From Propionibacteriaceae bacterium AM104-82 (GTDB lineage: Bacteria > Actinomycetota > Actinomycetes > Propionibacteriales > Propionibacteriaceae), in assembly GCA_027658995.1 (NCBI GenBank), contig JAQDQK010000022.1:1-58085 (forward strand): a stretch of 58,085 nt of DNA, written 5' to 3'. The notes below the pieces were generated by a model. It searched no databases. It saw only the letters and a program-made list of their open reading frames with translations, and had not been told where the DNA came from. This document shows positions 50,158 to 58,085 of the stretch, piece by piece (position 1 is the first letter of the stretch; each line of letters starts with the position of its first letter). The position numbers and the translations under genes were made by a program.

Positions 50158-51200
50158 TGAGCGCCCCCTCCGGCCTGGCAGGCGTGCCGCTGAGCATCGA
50201 GCCACTCACCAAGAAGGACTTCACCAGCGACCAGGAGGTCCGCTGGTGCCCCGGCTGCGGTGACTACGCGGTGCTCGCCGCCTTCCAGTCGCTGATGCCG
50301 ACGCTCGGCATCAAGCGCGAGAACACCGTCATCATCTCCGGCATCGGCTGCTCCTCGCGGTTCCCGTACTACGTCGACTCCTACGGCATGCACTCGATCC
50401 ACGGCCGCGCGCCCGCGATCGCCACCGGGGTCGCCATGACGCGCCCCGACCTGAACGTGTGGGTCGTCACGGGCGACGGCGACGCGCTGTCGATCGGCGG
50501 CAACCACCTGATGCACGCGCTGCGCCGCAACGTGAACATGACGATCATGCTGTTCAACAACCGCATCTACGGGCTGACGAAGGGCCAGTACTCGCCGACC
50601 TCCGAGTTGGGGAAGGTCACCAAGTCGACGCCCTACGGATCGCTTGACACGCCGTTCAACCCGGTCTCGCTCGCGATCGGCGCGGAGGCCTCGTTCGTGG
50701 CCCGCAGCATCGACTCGGACCGCAAGCACCTCACCGAGGTGCTGACGGCCGCGGCGCAGCACCGCGGCACCTCGCTCGTCGAGATCTACCAGAACTGCCC
50801 GATCTTCAACGACGACGCGTTCGAGACGCTGAAGGGCCCAGAGGGTGCCCTGATCGCGCTGCGCCACGGCGAGCCGATCGTGTTCGCCGACGGCCAGTAC
50901 TGCGTCACGAGGAAGCCGACGGGCGAACTGGTGGTCGCACCGACCGCCGACGTCGACCCGTCGTCGATCGTGGTGCACGACGAGACGCGCCAGGACCCGT
51001 CGCAGGCCTTCGCCCTGTCGCGCCTGACGGAGCCCGGCATCCTGCGCCAGGCCCCGATCGGGATCTTCCGCAACGTCGAGCGCCCCACCTACGACGACCT
51101 CGCCCGCGAGCAGATCGCGACGGTGTGCGCCGATGACCCCGGCACGGCGCTAGCCTCGGTCATTGCCGGGAATGACACGTGGGAGGCCGACGAACGATGA
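50157..51200 (+). CDS. korB: 2-oxoacid:ferredoxin oxidoreductase, beta subunit
   Basis: 347 residues, thiamine-diphosphate subunit. WCPGCGDYAVLAAFQ near residue 30 (cluster and substrate), SGIGCSSRFPYY, and the ThDP/Mg motif GDGDALSIGGNHLMHALRRNVN near 103-125 with NNRIYGLTKGQYSPTS after it. Together with KorA it supplies reduced ferredoxin from the citric-acid cycle in the cytoplasm; the oxygen-tolerant actinobacterial form is two-subunit like this. ATG 50157 overlaps the korA stop, and its own stop overlaps the next gene by 4 nt. Confidence 0.93.
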   Translation: MSAPSGLAGVPLSIEPLTKKDFTSDQEVRWCPGCGDYAVLAAFQSLMPTLGIKRENTVIISGIGCSSRFPYYVDSYGMHSIHGRAPAIATGVAMTRPDLNVWVVTGDGDALSIGGNHLMHALRRNVNMTIMLFNNRIYGLTKGQYSPTSELGKVTKSTPYGSLDTPFNPVSLAIGAEASFVARSIDSDRKHLTEVLTAAAQHRGTSLVEIYQNCPIFNDDAFETLKGPEGALIALRHGEPIVFADGQYCVTRKPTGELVVAPTADVDPSSIVVHDETRQDPSQAFALSRLTEPGILRQAPIGIFRNVERPTYDDLAREQIATVCADDPGTALASVIAGNDTWEADER

Positions 51201-52429
51201 GCGACGGGCAGCGGGGATGGCGTCCAGCCGTGCCCGGCGCCCGCCCAGCATCGGAGCCGCAGTCCCAGCCGACGCCCCCGCGCCCAGCGGAGGCCCCCGT
51301 CGGGCACGGTGAGCCGCGCTTCGACGCCATCGGCCTGCAGTCGGTGCTGACCCGCTCCCGGGACCAGAGCCGCTTCGTCGCCCCGGAGATCGAACCCGAA
51401 CTCGAGCCGCGCAGCTTCCCGCTGCGCGCCCTGCTGATCGGCTTCGTCGGGGTCCTGGTGGTCGGTGTGCTCGCCGGCTTCGTCTATGTCACCTACCTGC
51501 GGCCGCGCGCCGTCGACCCGCACGTGCTCGCCAAGCCGACCGGCACGGCCACCAACCAGGTGCGCGCCCAGACGCCGCAGGAGATCGTGACCGCCTACTT
51601 CCAGGCGCTCGCCGACGGCGACATCGAGAGGGCGCTGGCGATGGGCCCGCGCGGCGGCAACGGCTCCGAGCGCCTCATCACCGCGTCCGCCTACGCCGCC
51701 ACGCACGCCAAGACCAGCATCGCGAACGTGCAGATCCGCACCCCCGAGCAGGACGCGACGCGGGTGCAGGTCAGCTACACCGTCTCCGGCCGACCGGTGG
51801 AGGCGCAGATCGACCTGGACCGGCTCGACACCGGCGAATACCAACTCAAGCGCACGACCGTCCCGATCCGGATCAGCATCCCGGGCGGCGACTCGGTCCC
51901 GCTCGTCGTCAACGGCGTCGCGATCGACCAGGGCCAGGTCTACGAGGTGGTGCCGGGCGTCTACGAACTCGACACCGGCCTGCCATACATCGCCTACTCG
52001 GAGGCCTCGACGATCACGATGGTGACGCTGCAGGCAACCGAGGCCCAGGAGTTCTCCCCCACGCCACAACTGACCGAGGAGGGGCGGAGCGCGTTCATCA
52101 GCGCCGCCAACGCCAGCCTCGAGAAGTGCATGGCCGTCAAGCGCAAGGCGCCGGCCGACTGCCCGATCGGGATGAGCGCCGCCGCCCCCGTCGACGAGTC
52201 GAGCATCAGGCGCACCATCACCAACTCTCCGTGGACGACGGCCCGGCCCGCGCTGACCTCCAGCGACCAGAGCGTCGCCGAGATGACGGTGACCGTGCAG
52301 TACACGCTCGGCTACACCCTGACCGACGGCGGGCGCCAGCCCGAGCAGAGCGAGCAGGCGGTCGTCACGGTGCGGGCCAACATGCTCGCCTCCTCCGAGG
52401 ACCAGGTCGCACCGATCTGGCGCGTGTGA
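51197..52429 (+). CDS. membrane-anchored protein of unknown function
   Basis: 410 residues. A Pro-rich cytoplasmic N-terminus (about 1-70) precedes one transmembrane helix at about 77-100 (LLIGFVGVLVVGVLAGFVYV); the rest is extracytoplasmic, with a domain near 115-190 that resembles NTF2-like/DUF4878 lipoprotein domains (EIVTAYFQALADGDIERALAM). Another beta-rich domain follows. Functional annotation is not possible. The ATG is in the ATGA overlap with korB, which suggests cotranscription, though a functional link is not obvious. Confidence 0.7.
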   Translation: MSDGQRGWRPAVPGARPASEPQSQPTPPRPAEAPVGHGEPRFDAIGLQSVLTRSRDQSRFVAPEIEPELEPRSFPLRALLIGFVGVLVVGVLAGFVYVTYLRPRAVDPHVLAKPTGTATNQVRAQTPQEIVTAYFQALADGDIERALAMGPRGGNGSERLITASAYAATHAKTSIANVQIRTPEQDATRVQVSYTVSGRPVEAQIDLDRLDTGEYQLKRTTVPIRISIPGGDSVPLVVNGVAIDQGQVYEVVPGVYELDTGLPYIAYSEASTITMVTLQATEAQEFSPTPQLTEEGRSAFISAANASLEKCMAVKRKAPADCPIGMSAAAPVDESSIRRTITNSPWTTARPALTSSDQSVAEMTVTVQYTLGYTLTDGGRQPEQSEQAVVTVRANMLASSEDQVAPIWRV

Positions 52430-52480
52430 CGCACCTCATCCTCCGCTGCCTGACTTGGCCCGGCCACTAGGCTGGCCCGC

Positions 52481-54427
52481 ATGACCGAAGCCATCCAGTT
52501 CGCCAACTCCGACCCCGCGATCCGCCCCCAGGACGACCTGTTCCGCCACGTCAACGGCGCCTGGTTGGCCACCGCGACGATCGACCCGGACAAGTCATCT
52601 GCGGGCGGCTTCATCGACCTGCGCGACGCGGCCGAACTGGACGTCCGGGACCTGATCGAGGGCCTCACCCCGAACGACCCGGATGCCGACGACGCGAAGA
52701 TCGCCCGGTTGTACGCCTCGTTCATGGACGAGCAGCGCGTCGAGGACCTCGGCGCCGCGCCGCTGGCACCCGTGCTCGCCCGGATCGACGCGATCGACTC
52801 CCCCACCGCGCTCGCCAGGCACCTCGGCTGGTCGCTTCGGCACGGCCTGAGCCCGCTGGTGGCGCTCTACGAGGAGTCCGACCCGGGCGACCCGGAGCGC
52901 TACGCCGTGTTCAGCACGCAGGCAGGCCTCGGCCTCCCCGACGAGGCCTACTACCGCGAGGACGAGCACGCCGCGATCCGTGACGCCTACCTCGCGCACC
53001 TGACCCGCGTCTTCGACCTGGCCGGCTTCGCCGACGCCGCGGAGCAGGCCGAGGCAGTGCTCGACCTGGAGACCAGGATCGCCGCCCACCACTGGGACCG
53101 CGTGAGGCTGCGCGACCTGCGCGCCATGTACAACCCCATGTCGCTCGACGACATCGTCGCGGCAACCCCCGGCTTCGACTGGGACGCCTACCTCGAGGGC
53201 GGCGACATCCCCCGCGGGAAGCTCGCAGAGGTGATCGTCTCGCAGCCCTCCTTCCTCGAGGGCGTCGCCCCGCTCGTCGCGTCGACCCCGCTGGAGGCCT
53301 GGCGGTCCTGGGCGCGCTGGAAGGCGATCTCGGGCCTGTCGGGCTACCTCTCGCGCGCGTTCGTCGACGAGCGCTTCGACTTCTACGAGAAGACCCTCTC
53401 CGGCAACGAGGAGCAGCGGCCCCGCTGGAAGCGCGGCGTCGCGCTCGTCGAGGGCGTGCTCGGCGAGGCCGTCGGGCGCAGCTACGTCGGCCTGCACTTC
53501 CAGCCGGAGAAGAAGGCCGCGATGGACGAACTGGTCGGCAATCTGCTCGCCGCCTACCGCGCCTCCATCGAGAAGTTGGAGTGGATGACCGACGCCACCC
53601 GCGAGGAGGCGCTGCGCAAGCTGGCGAAGTTCACCCCCAAGATCGGCTACCCCGACCAGTGGCGCGACTACTCGGCCCTTGAGGTCGGAGACGACCTGGT
53701 CGCCAACGTGCTTGCCGCCAACTCCTTCGAACTGGACTACACGCTCGGCAGGATCGGCGCCCCCGTCGACAAGGGCGAGTGGCAGATGTACCCGCAGACG
53801 GTCAACGCCTACTACCACCCGCTGCGCAACGAGATCGTCTTCCCCGCCGCGATCCTGCAGCCGCCGTTCTTCAACGCGGACGCCGACGACGCCGTCAACT
53901 ACGGCGCGATCGGCTCGGTGATCGGCCACGAGATCGGGCACGGCTTCGACGACAAGGGCTCCACCTGCGACGGCGACGGCAGGCTGCGCGACTGGTGGCA
54001 GCCCGCCGACCGGGAGGCCTTCGAGGCGCTCGCGGACAAACTGGTCGAGCAGTACGACGGGCTCGTCCCCGAGGGCGTCGACGGCGGAAGCGTCAACGGG
54101 AAGCTGACGGTCGGCGAGAACATCGGCGACCTTGGCGGCCTCGACATCGCCTACGAGGCGTGGAGGCTCGCGGGAGGCGACCCGGACGGCGAGCCGATCG
54201 ACGGCCTGACGCCGGCGCAGCGCTTCTTCACGGGCTGGGCCCAGGCGTGGCGCGGCAAGCGCCGGCCGGAGGCCGCGAAGGTGCTGCTCGCCACCGACCC
54301 GCACTCCCCCAACGAGTTCCGCTGCAACCAGATCGTGCGCAACCTCGGCGCGTTCTACGAGGCCTTCGGCGTCACCGCCGACGACGACCTCTGGCTCGAG
54401 CCCGAGGCACGCGTCACGATCTGGTAG
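52481..54427 (+). CDS. M13-family metallopeptidase (PepO-like)
   Basis: 648 residues, the normal length of M13 endopeptidases. The zinc motif is HEIGH (His 483, Glu 484, His 487) within IGHEIGHGFDDKGS, and the third ligand lies in VGENIGDLGGLDIAYEA. The N-terminal half contains the family's helical domain (DDLFRHVNGAWL at the start). No signal peptide, so it is likely cytoplasmic like other bacterial PepO proteins. It digests oligopeptides. It starts 52 bp after the membrane protein. Confidence 0.93.
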   Translation: MTEAIQFANSDPAIRPQDDLFRHVNGAWLATATIDPDKSSAGGFIDLRDAAELDVRDLIEGLTPNDPDADDAKIARLYASFMDEQRVEDLGAAPLAPVLARIDAIDSPTALARHLGWSLRHGLSPLVALYEESDPGDPERYAVFSTQAGLGLPDEAYYREDEHAAIRDAYLAHLTRVFDLAGFADAAEQAEAVLDLETRIAAHHWDRVRLRDLRAMYNPMSLDDIVAATPGFDWDAYLEGGDIPRGKLAEVIVSQPSFLEGVAPLVASTPLEAWRSWARWKAISGLSGYLSRAFVDERFDFYEKTLSGNEEQRPRWKRGVALVEGVLGEAVGRSYVGLHFQPEKKAAMDELVGNLLAAYRASIEKLEWMTDATREEALRKLAKFTPKIGYPDQWRDYSALEVGDDLVANVLAANSFELDYTLGRIGAPVDKGEWQMYPQTVNAYYHPLRNEIVFPAAILQPPFFNADADDAVNYGAIGSVIGHEIGHGFDDKGSTCDGDGRLRDWWQPADREAFEALADKLVEQYDGLVPEGVDGGSVNGKLTVGENIGDLGGLDIAYEAWRLAGGDPDGEPIDGLTPAQRFFTGWAQAWRGKRRPEAAKVLLATDPHSPNEFRCNQIVRNLGAFYEAFGVTADDDLWLEPEARVTIW

Positions 54428-54450
54428 CCGCTGCGCCGGTCGGCGCCGGC

Positions 54451-55659
54451 TCAGTTGCCGATCTGCGAGGCGATCAGGCCGGTCACGATCACCGAGGTGA
54501 TGGTCACGGTCGAGAAGCCGGCGATGATCATCTTCGGCAGGATCGTGCCCTCGATGGCGGCGACCTCCGCGTCGTTCTCGCCGACGCCGCGCGCGGCCTC
54601 CTGCGACAGGATCATGGTGCCGGGGAAGCCGAAGAGCGCAGTCAGGCCGATCGCGATGCCCATCGGGATGCTGAAGCCGAGCAGGCGGCCGGCGAGGCCG
54701 GCGAACACGACGATGCCGAGCACGCCGACCGCGAAGGCGATCAGCAGCGGCACGGCGAGTGAGGCGAGGTCGGAGAGTTCGACGTTGGCGAGCGGGGCGA
54801 AGATCAGGATCAGGATCGAGATCATCATCAGGCCGTAGGCGTCGATGCCGTCGAGGACGCCCGGCTTGAAGACGCCCAGTGCGCGCAGCACGATGCCGAG
54901 GATCAGCGCCACCACGAAGGTGTTGAGGATGCCCCCGGTGAGCCGGTCGATCCCGATCGACGCGAGCACCACGAGGCCCACCACGACGAGGGTCCCTGCC
55001 GTGGTGGTGAGGAACTTGGGCAGCAGGGTCTTCTTCTTGTCCTTCTCACCCTCCGACGCGTCCGCAGCGGCGAGCCGGCCCGCGCGGTACTCGCCCTGGA
55101 GTCGCTGGGCCTCGCGGCGCAGGATCAGGGTGGCGAGCGGGAAGCCGATCAGGCCCTGCAGGGCGGCGATCAGGACGGGGAAGATGGCGACGGTGGTGAG
55201 GCCGACGCCGAGCGCCGCCTCCTGCACGATGAGCACGGAGATGGTGCCGCCGGAGAGGGCTCCGATGCCCGCGACGACGTAGTCCATGGTCTCGGCCACG
55301 CCGTCGTAGCGGCCGTCGTGGATGCCGCCGCCGATGATCAGCCCGGCGATCAGCAGCGCGACGCCGATGCCGATCACGGTCGCGACGCCGACGACGAAGG
55401 TGCGCCACTGCGCCTTGAAGTCGGCGAGGCTGATCATGGTGCCGAGGTGGACGATGATGAAGCCGACGGAGACGCCGCCGAGCGCCAGCAGCGACGAGGA
55501 GGAGAGCAGGTCCTCGGGGAAGATGCCGGTGAGGAAGCCGGTGAGGAAGATGATGGAGGCGACGAACAGCGAGGAGAGCTTGGAGTTCGTCTTCTTCGCC
55601 ACCAGATCGCTGACGGTCCAGATGGCCATCACGATGACGAATGCGAGTACCGCGTTCAT
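54451..55659 (-). CDS. multi-pass membrane transporter, possibly GltS/ESS-like
   Basis: 402 residues with about 10-12 hydrophobic helices and a charged cytoplasmic loop near 185-220 (ASEGEKDKKKT). Two glycine-rich inverted-repeat-like motifs, GALSGGTISVLIVQEAALG near residue 135 and ALFGFPGTMILSQEAARGVG near 350, suggest a transporter built of two similar halves, like sodium:glutamate symporters. The family is not identified with certainty and the substrate is unknown. It converges on the M13 gene and lies 95 bp downstream of the SLC13 gene on the same strand. Confidence 0.6.
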   Translation of the reverse strand: MNAVLAFVIVMAIWTVSDLVAKKTNSKLSSLFVASIIFLTGFLTGIFPEDLLSSSSLLALGGVSVGFIIVHLGTMISLADFKAQWRTFVVGVATVIGIGVALLIAGLIIGGGIHDGRYDGVAETMDYVVAGIGALSGGTISVLIVQEAALGVGLTTVAIFPVLIAALQGLIGFPLATLILRREAQRLQGEYRAGRLAAADASEGEKDKKKTLLPKFLTTTAGTLVVVGLVVLASIGIDRLTGGILNTFVVALILGIVLRALGVFKPGVLDGIDAYGLMMISILILIFAPLANVELSDLASLAVPLLIAFAVGVLGIVVFAGLAGRLLGFSIPMGIAIGLTALFGFPGTMILSQEAARGVGENDAEVAAIEGTILPKMIIAGFSTVTITSVIVTGLIASQIGN

Positions 55660-55753
55660 GGGGTTCCTTCGAAGAAATAAGGTCAGAAAACAGGCGAGTT
55701 TCCAGGTTCGGGGGACGGCAAGACCGGACGCATCACCCAGCTTGGGTGACCGT

Positions 55754-57310
55754 TCACATTGGCCAGATCAAGGGCACGAGCAGGATCCCGACGGCCCCGT
55801 AGAGGACGAGCAGCACCAGGCCGAGGCGCCAGTAGTCCCCGAACCGGTAGCCTGCCGCCTCCATCACCATCAGGTTGGCGGGCGTCGCCACCGGCGTCAG
55901 AAGCGCCCCGGCCGCGAACACCGCGATGGCCACAAGCACCGGCACCGGGGAGATGCCGAGTTGGGTCGCGGCGGAGATGCCGATCGGGATCACGATCAGC
56001 GCGGTGGCGGTGTTGCTGATCAACTGGCCGAAGACCGCCGTGATGAGGAACAGGCCCGCGAGCAGCGCGTACGGGCCCGCGTCGCCGATCAGGTCGACGA
56101 GGCCGGTGGCCAGTTGCTCCGCCGCCCCGCTGCCCTGCATGGCTGCCGAGAGCGACATCATGCCGCCGACCAGGATGACGGTGGTCCAGGAGATGCCGTG
56201 GTAGGCCTGGTCGACCCGCAGCACCCGCAGCAGGACGAGCGCGAGCGCGGCGCCGATCCCGACCGCGGCGGGCGGGAAGGCGCCGGTGGCCAGCAGCACG
56301 ACCATCAGGGCGAGCACCGCGAGGGCCCGCTTGGCGCCCGCGCCCAGCGGGACGGCCTGCCGACGCACGTGTTCCGGGTCATCGACGGCGATCAGGTTCG
56401 GGTCGGCTGCGGCCCGGTCGAGGGCCTCCCACGGGCCCTGCAGCAGCACCGTGTCCCCGACGCCCAGCCGCATGGGCGTGCGGACGTCGTGGCCCTTGTG
56501 GTGCATCGCGGCGACCACCAGTTCGCCGCTCGAGGTGTGCATGCCGCGGTAGACCAGGTCGGAGACGAACTCCGAGCGCGGCCCGATCATGAACTCGGCC
56601 GCGCCGCTGCCCCGGTCCATCAGCGGCTCGCCGTCGACCTGGTAGTGCTCGGCCAGCACCTCGGCGTGCCCGCCGAAGTCGCGAAGCGAACGCTCGGGGC
56701 TGCGCTTCGGGATCAGCCGGTGCCCGAAGAGGACCGACACGGTGATCGTCAGGGCGAGCAGCACGAGCCCGACGATCGAGATGCTGAACAGCCCCATCCG
56801 GCCCCCGCCGACCTCCTCGATCGCGTCCGAGACGAGCACCGTCACCGGTGAGCCGGTGAGCAGCAGCAGCGATCCGGCGTGGGCCGCGAACGCGGTGGGG
56901 AGCAGCAGTTCGGACGGCGAGCGTCCGCCGCGCACGGCGATCACCACCACCACGGGCGTGAGGGCGGCCACCGACCCGTTGGGGCTGATCAGCGCCGTCA
57001 GCAGCGCGACCGCAAGCATCACGGTGATCAGCAGCCGGGCGCGCGAGTCGCCTCCCTTCGCGATGATGAAGTCGCCGACCCATGCTGTCACGCCGGTGGC
57101 CTCCAGAGCCTCGCTGACCACGAAGAGGGACGCCACGAACAGCGTCGTCGGGTCGCCGAAGCCGCGGACGGCGTCCTCGAGGCTCAGCACGGAGGTCGCC
57201 CAGAGCGCCAGCGGGACGAGCATCGCGACGCCCGCAACGGGGAGCCTGTCGATGACGAACAGCACCACCGTGACGGCGAGCACGAGCAGGGTGATCACAC
57301 TGTCGGACAT
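55754..57310 (-). CDS. SLC13/DASS-family transporter with RCK-C domain
   Basis: 518 residues. Two membrane halves of five to six helices (about 1-175 and 300-518) flank a cytoplasmic TrkA-C/RCK_C domain near 220-300 (SDLVYRGMHTSSGELVVAAMHH, VGDTVLLQGPW). The motifs SPNGSVAALTPVVVVIA and SNTATALIVIPI are the SNT-type binding repeats of DASS and ArsB-like carriers. Substrates of such proteins are anions such as sulfate or carboxylates; the exact one cannot be told. ATG 57310 is used. Confidence 0.85.
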   Translation of the reverse strand: MSDSVITLLVLAVTVVLFVIDRLPVAGVAMLVPLALWATSVLSLEDAVRGFGDPTTLFVASLFVVSEALEATGVTAWVGDFIIAKGGDSRARLLITVMLAVALLTALISPNGSVAALTPVVVVIAVRGGRSPSELLLPTAFAAHAGSLLLLTGSPVTVLVSDAIEEVGGGRMGLFSISIVGLVLLALTITVSVLFGHRLIPKRSPERSLRDFGGHAEVLAEHYQVDGEPLMDRGSGAAEFMIGPRSEFVSDLVYRGMHTSSGELVVAAMHHKGHDVRTPMRLGVGDTVLLQGPWEALDRAAADPNLIAVDDPEHVRRQAVPLGAGAKRALAVLALMVVLLATGAFPPAAVGIGAALALVLLRVLRVDQAYHGISWTTVILVGGMMSLSAAMQGSGAAEQLATGLVDLIGDAGPYALLAGLFLITAVFGQLISNTATALIVIPIGISAATQLGISPVPVLVAIAVFAAGALLTPVATPANLMVMEAAGYRFGDYWRLGLVLLVLYGAVGILLVPLIWPM

Positions 57311-57333
57311 CAGCCCAACTCCCCGCTACCGGA

Positions 57334-57822
57334 TCACTCGGTGGCCGACAATCCGTCGGCCAACGCCAGCTCGTCCTCGTCCGTCAGGGACGTCTTGAGC
57401 ACCGTTCCGCCGAGTGGTGCCATCGCCGCGGCGAACTTGTCGCCGGTGACCTTCGTGGTCAGGATCACGATGGCCGCCCGGCCGGGCTCGAGGAGTCCGT
57501 CGACCTTGTCGCGGAAGCCCCTGTTGATGCACGCCCGTGCCGCCGCCCCCGCCACGGCACCCCAGGCGCCGCCCACCAGCAGCCCGATGGCCGGGACAAG
57601 GAACAGCAGCCCGATCAGCATCCCCCACAGCGCCCCGCCGACGGCACTGGTCGCGACCACCCGCGTCGGGGTGTCGATGTGCTGCTTGCCGTCGTCATCG
57701 ACCCGGACCACCGCGAGCCCTGTGAGGTTCACGATCCGGTCGCGCTGGAGCTGCAACACCTGCGCGTTGGCCCGCTCCGCCGTCTCATGATCGGGATATC
57801 CGATGATGATCAGTTCGGACAT
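57334..57822 (-). CDS. DUF1269 family membrane-associated protein
   Basis: 162 residues. The N-terminal alpha/beta part (MSELIIIGYPDHETAERA, then ILTTKVTGDKFAAA) and a central glycine-rich hydrophobic segment of about 40 residues (GGALWGMLIGLLFLVPAIGLLVGGAWG) match the DUF1269 layout. Function is unknown; related proteins often lie next to ion transporters. The gene ends 24 bp before the SLC13 gene on the same strand. Confidence 0.8.
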   Translation of the reverse strand: MSELIIIGYPDHETAERANAQVLQLQRDRIVNLTGLAVVRVDDDGKQHIDTPTRVVATSAVGGALWGMLIGLLFLVPAIGLLVGGAWGAVAGAAARACINRGFRDKVDGLLEPGRAAIVILTTKVTGDKFAAAMAPLGGTVLKTSLTDEDELALADGLSATE

Positions 57823-58006
57823 GTCGGTTACTTCTCCCTACGTTCGGGTGCTGCAACCCTTGTCGGGGCCACCCTTTGGGGCATCACCCCACACGGGTAA
57901 TCCGCTCCCGATCCGGAGGCCCAAGAATGGGTGAAAAGTCGCGGCGCGAAGCGTGCCCGAGCGACGTACAATCTTTCATCTCTACCCGGCAGGGAGGCGA
58001 TTTTCC

Positions 58007-58066
58007 GTGGCCGAGCGTTACGGTGAGGGGACTGCCGAAGGTTTGGTTGACTCCAAGACCGCATGA
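58007..58066 (+). pseudogene. truncated gene start at the window edge
   Basis: GTG 58007 with a good GGGAGG at 57992-57997 opens a frame of 19 codons (VAERYGEGTAEG, then LVDSKTA) that stops at TGA inside the 58-bp repeat. The first seven codons are unique sequence. This looks like the beginning of a gene interrupted at about 58028 by the repeated element. The product cannot be named. Confidence 0.35.
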
Positions 58067-58085
58067 TTCCTGAGAGGGCGTCGTG
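58028..58085. repeat. 58-bp terminal inverted repeat, right copy
   Basis: Exact reverse complement of bases 1-58. It contains ATG 58062, which opens a frame reading MIPERAS to the edge, compatible with but not proof of the start of a transposase gene. Confidence 0.8.

Noticed and set aside
44584..50205. A 1873-codon minus-strand frame through the SNF2 and kor genes
   Set aside because: Apart from its last 130 codons (NuoB-like) its composition is the Arg/Gly/His-rich pattern of the antisense of high-GC coding DNA, and intact genes occupy the other strand.
54430..54450. Terminator between the M13 gene and the convergent transporter
   Set aside because: The GC-rich inverted repeat is only 6 bp and has no T-tract.

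Overview
The window is high-GC DNA from an actinobacterium. The best guess is a member of or near the Propionibacteriaceae, inferred from gene content only: CebEFG/BglC/CebR-type sugar operon, tRNA-Thr/tRNA-Met/rpmG/MaoC/MaoC/murB block, KorAB oxidoreductase, MptB-type mannosyltransferase, and GTG/TTG starts with 4-nt gene overlaps. It is probably one complete contig: bases 1-58 and 58028-58085 are exact reverse complements, and genes on both sides are cut at that junction.

Layout. 1-10 kb is a defence/mobile segment: a truncated SIR2-like gene, a resolvase-type HTH gene, and a complete four-gene Wadjet type II operon (jetA, jetB, jetC, jetD; 1498-9429) with overlapping genes. 10-12 kb holds a secreted MSCRAMM-like adhesin that ends right after its LPSTG motif. 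12-18.8 kb is mostly housekeeping: DUF1801, tRNA-Lys overlapped by an XRE gene (old attachment-site signature), a lipoprotein, ribokinase, a GroES-like protein, DUF3618, a Bcp peroxiredoxin, YigZ, an ArsR/SRPBCC pair with twin operators, tRNA-Leu, ThpR and a VOC protein. 18.9-24.8 kb is a beta-glucoside/cellobiose operon (binding protein, two permeases, GH1, LacI regulator), with two perfect copies of a LacI-type operator flanking its promoter.

24.8-32.1 kb, on the minus strand, has dinB, a berberine-bridge-type FAD oxidoreductase, a frameshifted SARP/BTAD regulator with an ATPase domain, and a coupled SDR/flavin-monooxygenase pair. 32.2-40 kb has folA, an M20 amidohydrolase, a cell-wall glucosaminidase, murB, two MaoC proteins, rpmG, tRNA-Met and tRNA-Thr, then 656 bp with an unusual family of about 80-bp palindromic repeats, an AbiEi-like/DUF559 endonuclease-fold gene, deoD and tRNA-Tyr. 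40-44 kb has yajQ, another copy of the palindromic repeat, a GNAT acetyltransferase, xthA, and a minus-strand operon of orphan NuoB/NuoC/NuoI-like subunits coupled to an MptB-like mannosyltransferase.

45-58 kb has a SWIM-SNF2 helicase, korAB with a coupled membrane protein, an M13 metallopeptidase, two membrane transporters (GltS-like fold guess; SLC13/DASS with RCK-C domain) and a DUF1269-type protein. The features most worth follow-up are the Wadjet II island, the palindromic-repeat family beside a nuclease gene, the three-subunit Nuo-like operon without its large or membrane subunits, the XRE/tRNA-Lys overlap and the inverted contig ends.
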